Shown here one piece after another: positions 54,734 through 63,102 of a stretch of 64,000 nt of DNA. The translations under genes and the position numbers were made by a program. The stretch is from the NCBI RefSeq assembly GCF_014203355.1, contig NZ_JACHIR010000001.1, positions 248,001 through 312,000 on the forward strand. The letters are read 5' to 3'. Positions within the stretch are counted from its first letter, which is position 1. Each line of letters begins with the position of its first letter. Source of the DNA: Kutzneria kofuensis (lineage in GTDB: Bacteria > Actinomycetota > Actinomycetes > Mycobacteriales > Pseudonocardiaceae). Below the pieces are notes generated by a model. The model saw only the letters and a program-made list of their open reading frames with translations, was not told the DNA's origin and ran no database searches.

Positions 54734-55870
54734 GTGAACAGAAGCCGTACCGCCGTCGCGGCCGGTCTGCTGGCCGTCGTCGCGCTGGCCGCCACCGCAT
54801 GCGGCTCCTCGTCGGGCGCGAGCAGCGCCGGCACCACCAAGGCGGCCACCGCCCACAGCGCCGCCGATCTCGGCGGCATGGACGCCCTCGTCGCGGCGGC
54901 CAAGGCCGAGGGCACGCTGAACGTGATCACGCTGCCGCGCACCTGGGCCGGCTACGGCGACCTGATGGACAACTTCACCAAGAAGTACGGCATCAAGATC
55001 AACGATGCCAACCCGGACGGCAGCAGCCAGGACGAGATCAACGCGGTCAAGCAGCTCAAGGGCCAGGACCGCGCGCCGGACGTGCTCGACCTCGGCTCCT
55101 CCTTCGCGCTGTCCGCGGCGGCGGCCAACCTGCTCGCGCCCTACCAGGTCGCGACGTGGAAGGACATCCCGGACGCGCAGAAGGACTCCCAGGGCCGCTG
55201 GTACAACGACTACGGCGGCTACATCTCCATCGGCTACGACGCCGGCCGCGTGAAGACCCCGCCGACCTCGATCGCCGACCTGGCCAAGCCCGACTACAAG
55301 GGCATGGTCGCGCTCAACGGCGACCCGACCAAGGCGGGCGCGGCCTTCGCCGGCGTGTACGCGGCGGCGCTGGCCAAGGGCGGCAGCGTGGACGACATCC
55401 AGCCGGGCATCGACTTCTTCGGCCAGCTCAAGAAGTCCGGCAACTTCATCCCGGTCGGCGCCACCCAGGCGACCATCCAGTCCGGCCAGACGCCGATCAC
55501 CATCGACTGGGACTACCTGCAGGTCTCCGCGGCCAACACGCTCAAGGGCAAGGTGGACTGGAAGGTCGTCGTGCCCTCGGACGGCCTGTACGCCAACTAC
55601 TACAACCAGGCCATCAGCGCGACCGCCCCGCACCCGGCGGCGGCGCGGCTGTGGGAGGAGTACCTGTACTCCGTCGACGGCCAGAACGGCTTCCTGCAGG
55701 GCTGGGCCCGCCCGGTCGAGCTGGCGGCGATGCAGGCCGCCGGCACCGTGAACAAGGCCGAGCTGGCCGCGCTGCCCCGGGTGAGCGGCAACTCGCCGTT
55801 CCCGACCGAGGCGCAGCTGGACGCGGCGAAGAAGGTCATCGCCGACAACTGGGCGAAGACCGTTGGCTGA
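54734..55870 (+). CDS. ABC transporter substrate-binding lipoprotein
   Basis: 378 aa. Signal peptide with lipobox LAATAC (Cys about residue 28), then an extracellular solute-binding family 1 fold: LVAAAKAEGTLNVITLPRTW, DVLDLGSSFALSAAAANLL, WYNDYGGYISIGYDA. The family takes iron(III), polyamines or organophosphonates. GTG 54734 with GGAG 8 nt upstream. First gene of a four-gene importer operon; the substrate is unknown. Confidence 0.83.
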   Translation: MNRSRTAVAAGLLAVVALAATACGSSSGASSAGTTKAATAHSAADLGGMDALVAAAKAEGTLNVITLPRTWAGYGDLMDNFTKKYGIKINDANPDGSSQDEINAVKQLKGQDRAPDVLDLGSSFALSAAAANLLAPYQVATWKDIPDAQKDSQGRWYNDYGGYISIGYDAGRVKTPPTSIADLAKPDYKGMVALNGDPTKAGAAFAGVYAAALAKGGSVDDIQPGIDFFGQLKKSGNFIPVGATQATIQSGQTPITIDWDYLQVSAANTLKGKVDWKVVVPSDGLYANYYNQAISATAPHPAAARLWEEYLYSVDGQNGFLQGWARPVELAAMQAAGTVNKAELAALPRVSGNSPFPTEAQLDAAKKVIADNWAKTVG

Positions 55871-56723
55871 CCTCACGTCCCGGAACCGGCGGCGGCTCGA
55901 CCTGCTCGGGCTGCTGCCGTTTCTGGCCTATGTGGCGGTGTTCCTGGGCGTGCCGACGGTGTCCGTCGTCGTCGGCGCCTTCCAGGACGACGCCGGCGGC
56001 TGGACGCTGAGCAACCTCGGCGCCGCCGCCGGCGATCCGTACCTGCATGCCTTCGTGGTCAGCACGGAGATCTCGGCGCTGACGGCGGCGATCGGCGCGG
56101 TCGTCGGGCTGGCCATCGCGTTCGCGGTGAGCGCGTCGCCGCCCGGCGGCGTGCTGCGCCAGGTGGTGTCGACGGCGTCCGGTGTGCTCGCGTACTTCGC
56201 CGGTGTGCCGCTGGCGTTCGCGTTCATCGCGGCGATCGGCAGCCAGGGCCTGGTGACCAAGTGGCTGGGCGCGCTGGGGCTGGACATCTCCGGCTTCAGC
56301 CTGTTCGGCTTCGCCGGGATCACCTTGGTGTACCTGTACTTCCAGATCCCGCTGATGGTGCTGGTGATCTTCCCGGCATTGGAGGGGCTGCGCCCGCAGT
56401 GGCGGGAGGCGGCCAGCAACCTCGGCGCGAGCCGCTGGCAGTACTGGTGGCTGGTCGGCGGACCGCTGCTGCTGCCGCCGTTCCTCGGCGCGCTGATGTT
56501 GTTGTTCGCCAACGCTTTCGCCGCGTACGCGACGGCCGCCGCGCTGACCAACGGCATCATTCCCCTGGTACCCATCCAGATCGCCGCGGTGATGTCCGGA
56601 AACGTGGCCGTGGGCCAGGAGAACCTCGGCAACGCACTCGGGTTGGGCATGATCCTCGTCGTCGCCCTCGCCCTCGCCGGCTACGCCTGGATGCAGCGTC
56701 GGACGTCGAGGTGGTTGCGATGA
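55863..56723 (+). CDS. ABC transporter permease 1
   Basis: 286 aa with about six membrane helices and the EAA-type loop EAASNLGASRWQYWWLVGGP. It starts at TTG 55863, overlapping the previous stop by 8 nt. It forms the channel with the next permease. PotB/ThiP-like family. Confidence 0.83.
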   Translation: MADLTSRNRRRLDLLGLLPFLAYVAVFLGVPTVSVVVGAFQDDAGGWTLSNLGAAAGDPYLHAFVVSTEISALTAAIGAVVGLAIAFAVSASPPGGVLRQVVSTASGVLAYFAGVPLAFAFIAAIGSQGLVTKWLGALGLDISGFSLFGFAGITLVYLYFQIPLMVLVIFPALEGLRPQWREAASNLGASRWQYWWLVGGPLLLPPFLGALMLLFANAFAAYATAAALTNGIIPLVPIQIAAVMSGNVAVGQENLGNALGLGMILVVALALAGYAWMQRRTSRWLR

Positions 56724-57550
56724 CCGCGGTTGTCGACCTCACCACCGCGCCCCGCACCGGGACCCGCCGCAAACTCGGCAGGGGTCGCATCGCGACCGGG
56801 TTGGTGCTGATCATCGCCGCGCTGTACTTCCTGCTGCCGGTCGCGGCGTCGGTGGAGTTCAGCCTGCGCGGCGTGCACGACACGCACGACCTGTCGACGT
56901 GGGAGAACCTGTTCGGGCAGCCCGGCTTCCTGGACAATCTGATCACCTCCCTCGAACTGGCCGCCGGCACGGTCGTGATCACGCTGGTGCTGATGGTTCC
57001 CACCACAGCGTGGGTGCACCTGCGGCTGCCGCGCCTGCGGCGGCTGATCGAGGCGATCTGCGTGCTGCCGCTGGTGATCCCGGCCGTGGTGCTGGCCAAC
57101 GGCGTGCTGGTGGCGTTCCGCGGCGGCCCGAGCTGGATCACCGGCACGCCGGTCATCCTGGCGCTGGAGTACGTGGTGCTGGCGCTGCCGTTCACCTACC
57201 GCACGCTCGACGCCGGCCTGTCGGCCATCCCGCTCACCACGCTCGTCGAGGCCGGCCGCAACCTCGGCGCGAGCTGGCTGACCGTGCTGCTGCGGGTGAT
57301 CGTGCCGAACCTGCGCACGTCCATCCTGAACGCCTCCATCCTCAGCGCGGCGATGGTGCTCGGCGAGTTCACCATCGCCAACCTGCTGCTGATGAACACC
57401 CTGCCGGTCTGGACGGTCCAGGCCGGTCAGCAGGACGGCGAGGTCGCCACCGCGGCGTCCATGCTGATCCTCATCGTCACCTGGGCGTTGCTGCTGCTGA
57501 TGTCCGTGTTCGGGCAGCGCGGCGCCCGCCGCACCGGGAGGTCCCGATGA
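56720..57550 (+). CDS. ABC transporter permease 2
   Basis: 276 aa, about six membrane helices; EAA loop EAGRNLGASWLTVLLRVIVP. ATG 56720 overlaps the permease 1 stop by 4 nt. PotC-like. It ends overlapping the ATPase gene by 4 nt. Confidence 0.83.
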   Translation: MTAVVDLTTAPRTGTRRKLGRGRIATGLVLIIAALYFLLPVAASVEFSLRGVHDTHDLSTWENLFGQPGFLDNLITSLELAAGTVVITLVLMVPTTAWVHLRLPRLRRLIEAICVLPLVIPAVVLANGVLVAFRGGPSWITGTPVILALEYVVLALPFTYRTLDAGLSAIPLTTLVEAGRNLGASWLTVLLRVIVPNLRTSILNASILSAAMVLGEFTIANLLLMNTLPVWTVQAGQQDGEVATAASMLILIVTWALLLLMSVFGQRGARRTGRSR

Positions 57551-58620
57551 CCGCGACCATCGATCCGAGCACCGAGCCCAGGCCCGGCAGCCCGGTCCGG
57601 CTGGCCGGGCTGCGCCGCGGCTACGGCCAGGTGACCGCGCTCGACGGCCTCGACCTGGACATCGCGCCCGGCGAGCTGGTCAGCCTGCTCGGGCCGTCCG
57701 GCTGCGGCAAGACCACCGCGCTGCGCATCGTCGCCGGGCTGGAGCACAGCGACGCCGGCGCGGTTTTCGTGGACGGCAAGGACATCAGCAAGGTGCCCGC
57801 CAACAGGCGGGACATGGCCATGGTGTTCCAGTCCTACAGCCTGTTCCCGAACCTCACCGCCGGCGAGAACGTGGCCTTCGGGCTGCGGCTGCGCGGTGTG
57901 AAGCCGGCCGAGCGCCGCAAGCGGGCCGGCGAGTTGCTGGAGCTGGTCGGCCTCAACCAGCACTACGACCGGTACGCCACGCAGATGTCCGGCGGCCAGC
58001 AGCAACGGGTCGCGCTGGCCCGGGCGCTGGCGATCGAGCCGAAGGTGCTGCTGCTCGACGAGCCGCTGTCCGCGCTGGACGCCAAGGTGCGGGTGCAGCT
58101 GCGGGACGAGATCCGTGGCCTGCAACAGCGTCTGGGCATCACCACCCTGTTCGTCACGCACGACCAGGAGGAGGCGCTGAGCATGTCCGACCGGGTCGCC
58201 GTGATGAACGCCGGCCGGCTGGAGCAGTGCGCCGGCCCCGACGAGGTCTACTCCCGCCCGGCCACGCCGTTCGTGGCGGCCTTCGTCGGCGCCATGAACC
58301 GCATCGGCGGCATCGCCTCCGGAGCCGAGGTCGAGGTTCTCGGCCAGCGCCTCGCCGCCACCCAGCCGCCCGAGGTTCCCGCCGGCTCCAAGGTGACCGC
58401 CCTCGTGCGCCCCGAGTCCGTGCTGCTCTCCCCCGCCGTCGCCGGCACCGTTCGCGTGACGCGCAGCAGCTTCCGCGGCCCGGTGACCCGGGTGACCGTG
58501 GAGCTGCCCGACGGCGCCGAGGTCGACAGCGACCTCCCCAGCTCCGCCGCCGTCGAGCTGCGGCCCGGCACGCTCGCCGACATCCGGTTCGCGCCCGAGC
58601 CGGTGATGGTCATCCCGTAG
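57547..58620 (+). CDS. ABC transporter ATP-binding protein (PotA-like)
   Basis: 357 aa. Walker A GPSGCGKTT, Q-loop MVFQSYSLFP, signature MSGGQQQRVALARAL, Walker B VLLLDEPLSALD, switch His in VTHDQEEAL, and a C-terminal TOBE domain (about 280-357). It powers the importer encoded just upstream. A strong terminator hairpin follows the stop codon. Confidence 0.88.
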   Translation: MTATIDPSTEPRPGSPVRLAGLRRGYGQVTALDGLDLDIAPGELVSLLGPSGCGKTTALRIVAGLEHSDAGAVFVDGKDISKVPANRRDMAMVFQSYSLFPNLTAGENVAFGLRLRGVKPAERRKRAGELLELVGLNQHYDRYATQMSGGQQQRVALARALAIEPKVLLLDEPLSALDAKVRVQLRDEIRGLQQRLGITTLFVTHDQEEALSMSDRVAVMNAGRLEQCAGPDEVYSRPATPFVAAFVGAMNRIGGIASGAEVEVLGQRLAATQPPEVPAGSKVTALVRPESVLLSPAVAGTVRVTRSSFRGPVTRVTVELPDGAEVDSDLPSSAAVELRPGTLADIRFAPEPVMVIP

Positions 58621-58637
58621 CGAACACCGCTTGCCTC

Positions 58638-58673
58638 AACACCGCCGTCCACGCCAGCGTGGACGGCGGTGTT
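58638..58673 (+). terminator. Strong intrinsic terminator hairpin
   Basis: A perfect 17-bp inverted repeat: 58638-58654 pairs with 58657-58673 around a 2-nt centre, 18 nt after the ATPase stop. It closes the importer operon. Confidence 0.8.
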
Positions 58674-58909
58674 GGCTCGATCGGCGTCGACCTCTCCAGC
58701 GGCATGCTCGGCTACGCCGTCGATCGGCTGCCGGTCATGCGGGCCGACGCCGAGCACCTGCCCTTCGCCGGCGACTCGCTGCCGGCGGTGGTGTCGGTGA
58801 TGGCGCACAGCTGCTGAACGCCTTCACGGACGCCGGCTTCACCCTGGAGCGGTTCGGCGAGGGCGACGAGCCGACGCCGATCACGTTCTCGGTGCGTGCG
58901 CGCAAGTGA
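58674..58909 (+). pseudogene. Remnant of a class I methyltransferase gene
   Basis: One frame reads GVDLSSGMLGYA, then ADAEHLPFAGDSLPAVVSVM, motifs of the SAM-methyltransferase core, and ends at 58817. A second, shifted frame then gives LLNAFTDAGFTLERFGEGDE and stops at 58909, which looks like the C-terminus. The N-terminus and the middle are missing, so this is a deleted and frameshifted relic. Confidence 0.65.
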
Positions 58910-58968
58910 GCATTCCCTTGTGGACACGGGTGTCCACGACCGCCGCCGTGATCACGTAACGTGGCGGA

Positions 58969-59814
58969 ATGGATCTCACTGGTCGGGTCGCCGTGGTCAC
59001 CGGCGCGAGTCGTGGCGTGGGCAAGGGAATCGCGATCGAGCTGGGCGCGGCCGGCGCGACGGTGTACGTCACGGGCCGCAGCACCGAACCGGGCCCGTTG
59101 CCCGGCACGGTCGGCGAGACGGCGGCGGCCGTGACCGAAGCGGGCGGCACCGGCATCGCGGTGGCCTGTGATCACCGTGACGACGAGCAGATCGCCGCCC
59201 TGTTCACCCGGATCGCCGAGGAGCAGTCCGGCCTGGACATCCTGGTGAACAACGTCTTCTCGTCGCCGGATCTCGCGCAGTGGGTCGGCCGGCCGTTCTG
59301 GGAGCTGCCGGTCGGCGCCTGGGACCAGGTCGTCGGCCTCGGCACGCGGGCCCACTACGTGGCCTCGGTGCACGCCGTTCCGCTGATGCCGGCCGGCGGC
59401 ATGATCGTCAACCTGTCGTCGCCGGGGGCCGCCGAGTACCAGACCAACGTCGTCTACGGCGTCGGCAAGGCCGCCACCGACAAGATGACCGCGGACATGG
59501 CCGTGGAGCTGAAAGCCCGTGCCGTGTCGGTGTTCTCGATCTGGCCGGGGCTGGTCCGCACCGAGTTCCTGCTGGCCGCCGCCCGCACCACCGACGACGG
59601 CCGCCGGGTCCTGGACTTTCCCGACGGCCGGGTGTTCGAGGTCGGTCTGGCCGAGTCGCCGCGGTTCATCGGCCGCGGGGTCGTCGCCCTGGCCACCGAC
59701 CCCGCCCGGCTCGACCGGACCGGCGGCGTCGAGACGACCGCCGGCCTGGCCGAACGCTACGGCTTCACCGATGTGGACGGCTCGACGCCACCGGCGTCAG
59801 CGCAGGTCGGCTAG
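58969..59814 (+). CDS. Short-chain dehydrogenase (DHRS1-like)
   Basis: 281 aa. TGASRGVGKGIA cofactor motif, catalytic YGVGKAATD, and the internal NNVFSSPDLAQWVGRPFWE insert typical of DHRS1-type SDRs. A C-terminal extension (about 240-281) follows. The substrate is unknown. It overlaps the convergent surface-protein gene by 4 bp. No KstR or KstR2 motif is seen upstream. Confidence 0.8.
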   Translation: MDLTGRVAVVTGASRGVGKGIAIELGAAGATVYVTGRSTEPGPLPGTVGETAAAVTEAGGTGIAVACDHRDDEQIAALFTRIAEEQSGLDILVNNVFSSPDLAQWVGRPFWELPVGAWDQVVGLGTRAHYVASVHAVPLMPAGGMIVNLSSPGAAEYQTNVVYGVGKAATDKMTADMAVELKARAVSVFSIWPGLVRTEFLLAAARTTDDGRRVLDFPDGRVFEVGLAESPRFIGRGVVALATDPARLDRTGGVETTAGLAERYGFTDVDGSTPPASAQVG

Positions 59815-60578
59815 CGCCGCCGGGCCAGCAGGCTCGGCACCGTCAGCAGGGAGAGGCCGGCGAACATCAGCACCAGCGCGATGACGATCAGCCAACCCCC
59901 GGAGAAGCCGGTGTAGGCCAGCGCCCCGCCGGACGGCGTCGCCGCCAGCCCGACCACCTCGGTGGTGTCGGTGGTGGTCGGCGCCTCGGTGGTGGTCACC
60001 GGGGCGGTCGTGGTGGTGCTGGTCGGCGTCGTCGAGGTCGCCGACGTCGTTGTCGTCGTACCCGTGGTGGTCGGGCACGGTGTCGTCGTGGTGATCGTCG
60101 TCGGCGGCGCTGTCGTGGTGGTCGACTCCGTGGTGGTCGTCGTGGTGGTCGTAGGCGGCGTGGTGCTGGTGCTCGTCTCGGTGCCGCACGCGAACCAGTG
60201 GCTGATCGTCGCCGGCTTGCCGCTGTTGCCGGCGATCGGCGAGTGCAGGTCGGTCCACGGCAGCGGGCCGAGCGCGTCGGGCAGATACACGTTGTACGCG
60301 TCGCTGCCCTTGACCACCACACCGGTGACCATGGTGTCGGCGGGCAGGCCGGTGACGGTGATGTAGGTGTTGTCGGTGATGGTGGCGGTCACCGTGATGA
60401 TGCCGCCCGCCAGCCCGGCCTCCGCGCAGGTGACGGCGTTGCCGGAGTGGACGACGCCACGCGGGTCACCCGAGGGCGGCGGGTCCCCGGCGGCGAACGC
60501 GACCCCGGTCGCGCACACGGCGACGCCCGCGGCGATCAGGACGGCGGCGAGCGAGTTGCGAATGACCGACTTGGCCAT
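59811..60578 (-). CDS. Cell-wall-anchored surface protein with Thr-rich stalk and LAxTG sorting signal
   Basis: 255 aa. Signal peptide (residues 1-29, VAFAAG), a small domain of about 100 aa with two Cys (VTCAEAGLAGG and HWFACGTE), a Thr/Pro stalk of about 75 residues, then LAYTG, a hydrophobic helix and a final RRR. This is the arrangement of class E sortase substrates in actinobacteria. No sortase gene is nearby. The third-position bias of the stalk creates a misleading Val-rich antisense frame. Confidence 0.8.
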   Translation of the reverse strand: MAKSVIRNSLAAVLIAAGVAVCATGVAFAAGDPPPSGDPRGVVHSGNAVTCAEAGLAGGIITVTATITDNTYITVTGLPADTMVTGVVVKGSDAYNVYLPDALGPLPWTDLHSPIAGNSGKPATISHWFACGTETSTSTTPPTTTTTTTTESTTTTAPPTTITTTTPCPTTTGTTTTTSATSTTPTSTTTTAPVTTTEAPTTTDTTEVVGLAATPSGGALAYTGFSGGWLIVIALVLMFAGLSLLTVPSLLARRR

Positions 60579-60691
60579 GGCGGCCTCCAGCGGCGGCGAA
60601 GTGGAGTTCCACTCGGAGAATGCGCCGCGGGGACCACAATGGACAGTGCCGTTGCCGCTTCGTTAGCAACAAATGCCGGTGAGTAACCGAA

Positions 60692-61546
60692 TCACCCCGC
60701 CCCGTAAACCGGCTCCGGCGGGGCGGCCTTGTCGAGCAGTGCTCGCACGGCGGGACCGACTTCGTTGATGGGCCAGCGTTCCCCACGTTCCACGGTGGGC
60801 CCGCGCCGCCAGCCGTCGGCCAGGCAGATCCGGCCGCCCTCGACCTCGAAGACACGCCCGGTGACGTCGCCGGCTTCCTCGCTGCCGAGCCACACCACCA
60901 GCGGAGACACGTTTTCCGGGGCCATGGCGTCGAATCCGCTCTCGGGCGCGGCCATCTGCGCGGCGAAGGTGTCGGCGGTCATGCGGGTCCGCGCCGCCGG
61001 CGCGATGGCGTTGACGGTCACGCCGTAGCGGCCGAGTTCGGCCGCGGCGACGAAGGTCAGGCCGAGGATGCCGGCCTTGGCCGCGGAGTAGTTGCCCTGG
61101 CCGACACTGCCGAGCAGTCCCGCACCTGACGTCGTGTTGATCACGCGTCCCGTTACGGGCCGGCCGGCCTTCCGTTGCTGCCGCCAGTGCGCGGCCGCGT
61201 GTCGCAGCGGCGCGAAATGCCCCTTCATGTGTACCCGGACCACGTCGTCCCACTCGGACTCGCCGAGGTTGACCAGCATCCGGTCCCGGACGAAGCCGGC
61301 GTTGTTGACCAGCACGTCGAGCCGCCCGAACTCCGTGATCGCGGCGTCGACCAACCGCGCGGCGCCGTCCCAGTCGGCGACGTCGTCCCGGTTGGCGACG
61401 GCCTGAGAGCCGATCTCGGCGACGACCTCCTCGGCGGCGTCATCGAGGTCGTTGACGACGACGGAGTAGCCGGCGGCGGCGAATGCGAGCGCGTGGGCAC
61501 GGCCGAGACCGCGCCCCGCGCCGGTGACGATGACTACGCGACTCAT
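60692..61546 (-). CDS. SDR dehydrogenase, Rv3548c-like
   Basis: 284 aa. TGAGRGLGRAHALAFA, NNAGFVRDRML, catalytic NTTSGAGLLGS and YSAAKAG; C-terminal extension after VFEVEGGRI. It resembles the Hsd4A-like protein of this window in architecture, including the DRML and WRQQ segments. Position next to the second SDR and echA20 corresponds to Mtb Rv3548c. ATG 61546 overlaps the upstream SDR stop by 4 nt and has GGGAG. Role in late sterol ring degradation is inferred. Confidence 0.8.
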   Translation of the reverse strand: MSRVVIVTGAGRGLGRAHALAFAAAGYSVVVNDLDDAAEEVVAEIGSQAVANRDDVADWDGAARLVDAAITEFGRLDVLVNNAGFVRDRMLVNLGESEWDDVVRVHMKGHFAPLRHAAAHWRQQRKAGRPVTGRVINTTSGAGLLGSVGQGNYSAAKAGILGLTFVAAAELGRYGVTVNAIAPAARTRMTADTFAAQMAAPESGFDAMAPENVSPLVVWLGSEEAGDVTGRVFEVEGGRICLADGWRRGPTVERGERWPINEVGPAVRALLDKAAPPEPVYGAG

Positions 61547-62292
61547 CGTTCTCCCTGTGCCGATGAACTTTGGGCAGCGAGGAAAGCGGGCCATTCGCCG
61601 CCGCCGTGCACGAGCAGCGTCGCGCCCGACACGTACGAGGCGAGCGGCGAGGCGAGGAACAGCGCGCAGTTGCCGACGTCCTCGGGCTCGGCCAGCCGCC
61701 CCAGCGGCACGGTCTTCGCGACGGCCGCCAGCTCCGGATAGTGCATATCGGACAGCTCGGTGCGCACCGGCCCGACAGCCAAAGCGTTGACCCGGACCTT
61801 CGGCGCCCACTCCACGGCCAGGCTGCCGGTCAGGCTGTCCAGCCCCGCCTTGGCCGCGCCGTAACCGGCCGTGCCGGGCGAGGGCCGCCGCCCGCTGACG
61901 CTGCTCACCATGACGATCACGCCGCCGTCCGACTGGTCCTGCATCACCCGGTTGGCCGCCTGCGAGACCAGCAGCGGCGCCAGCAGGTTGAGTTCCACGA
62001 CCTTGGCGTGGAACCGCGGCGACGCCTCCGAGGCGTTCACCTGCGGCGACCCGCCGGCGTTGTTGACGAGCACGTCCAGCCGCCCATGCCGATCGACGAC
62101 CGTGCCGATCAACGCCGACACCTGGTCGGGTTCGCGCACGTCACAGGCGACGAAACCCGGGTCCTCACGGTCCGGCGGGCGGCGCGCGCAGGTGACGACG
62201 GTGGCCCCGGCGTCCCGGAACACCCGGGTGATCCCGGCCCCCACCCCCCTGGTGCCGCCGGTCACGAGCACCACACGGTCGCTCAGTCTCAT
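61543..62292 (-). CDS. SDR dehydrogenase, Rv3549c-like
   Basis: 249 aa. TGGTRGVGAGITR, NNAGGSPQVNASE, catalytic VSSVSGRRPSPGTAGYGAAK. ATG 62292 follows GGAAG; the frame opens 12 nt earlier. It is divergent from echA20 and operonic with the Rv3548c-like gene, matching Mtb Rv3549c/Rv3550 order. Probably a dehydrogenase of the methylhexahydroindanedione propionate part of the pathway. Confidence 0.8.
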   Translation of the reverse strand: MRLSDRVVLVTGGTRGVGAGITRVFRDAGATVVTCARRPPDREDPGFVACDVREPDQVSALIGTVVDRHGRLDVLVNNAGGSPQVNASEASPRFHAKVVELNLLAPLLVSQAANRVMQDQSDGGVIVMVSSVSGRRPSPGTAGYGAAKAGLDSLTGSLAVEWAPKVRVNALAVGPVRTELSDMHYPELAAVAKTVPLGRLAEPEDVGNCALFLASPLASYVSGATLLVHGGGEWPAFLAAQSSSAQGER

Positions 62293-62328
62293 GGGCACTT
62301 CCAAGGTCCGCTGATGCCTGTTAACGTA

Positions 62329-62348
62329 CCAAGCAACCGCTAGGTTGG
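62329..62348. promoter_or_regulatory. Candidate KstR2-like operator
   Basis: An imperfect 20-bp inverted repeat (CCAAGCAACC/GCTAGGTTGG) in the divergent SDR/echA20 gap. With the preceding A, the ACCAAG part fits the left half of the KstR2 consensus ANCAAGNNCTTGNT, but the right half does not. Position is right; sequence support is weak. Confidence 0.35.
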
Positions 62349-62360
62349 GAAGGAGTGCCG

Positions 62361-63101
62361 ATGGGCATCTCCAGCAGCCACACCGGATCCGGCGTCACCA
62401 TGATCACCATCGACTACCCGCCGGTGAACGCCGTCCCGGTGCGCGGCTGGTTCGACCTGGCCGACGAGCTGGTCGCCGCCGGCCGGCGGCCGGACACCCA
62501 CGTGGTGGTGCTGCGGGCCGAGGGCCGGGGCTTCTGCGCGGGCGTGGACATCAAGGAGATACAGCGGACCGAGGGCTTCGACGCGCTGATCGGCGCGAAC
62601 CGGGGCTGCGCGGCGGCGTTCTCCGCCGTCTACGACTGCGAGGTGCCGGTTGTCGCCGCGGTCAACGGCTTCTGCCTCGGCGGCGGCGTCGGCCTCGTCG
62701 GCAACGCCGACATCGTCGTGGCGGCGACGGATGCCACCTTCGGACTGCCCGAAGTGGACAGAGGAGCGCTCGGCGCGGCGACTCACCTCGCAAGACTGGT
62801 GCCGCCGCACCTGATGCGCACCCTCTACTACACGGCCAGGCGGATCTCGGCCGAGCAGTTGCACCACCACGGTTCCGTGTACGAGGTCGTGCCGCCGGAC
62901 AAGCTGGACGCGGCCGCGACGGCGCTGGCGGAGGAGATCGCCGCCAAGGACACCCGGGTGATCCGCTGCGCCAAGGAGGCGCTCAACGGCATCGACCCGC
63001 AGCACGTGCACCGCAGCTACCGCTACGAGCAGGGTTTCACCTTCGAGCTGAACCTGTCCGGTGTGTCCGACGCGGCGCGGCGGGCCTTCCTGGAGGGATG
63101 A
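62361..63101 (+). CDS. echA20: Ring-opening hydrolase EchA20 (crotonase family)
   Basis: 246 aa crotonase fold. AEGRGFCAGVDIKEIQR, GFCLGGGVGLVGNADIV, and FGLPEVDRGAL with the catalytic Glu. In Mtb EchA20 hydrolytically opens ring D of the bicyclic propionyl-CoA intermediate. ATG 62361 has GGAAGGAG 6 nt upstream; a GTG at 62355 is less well placed. It is followed by ipdA after 1 nt. Synteny with Rv3549c-echA20-ipdA-ipdB is complete. Confidence 0.87.
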   Translation: MGISSSHTGSGVTMITIDYPPVNAVPVRGWFDLADELVAAGRRPDTHVVVLRAEGRGFCAGVDIKEIQRTEGFDALIGANRGCAAAFSAVYDCEVPVVAAVNGFCLGGGVGLVGNADIVVAATDATFGLPEVDRGALGAATHLARLVPPHLMRTLYYTARRISAEQLHHHGSVYEVVPPDKLDAAATALAEEIAAKDTRVIRCAKEALNGIDPQHVHRSYRYEQGFTFELNLSGVSDAARRAFLEG

Positions 63102-63102
63102 C

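Noticed and set aside
59962-60366. Val-rich plus-strand frame that looks like a membrane protein
   Set aside because: It is the reverse complement of the Thr codons of the surface-protein stalk (ACC/ACG read as GGT/CGT-type and GTG/GTC frames); signal peptide and LAxTG support the minus strand.
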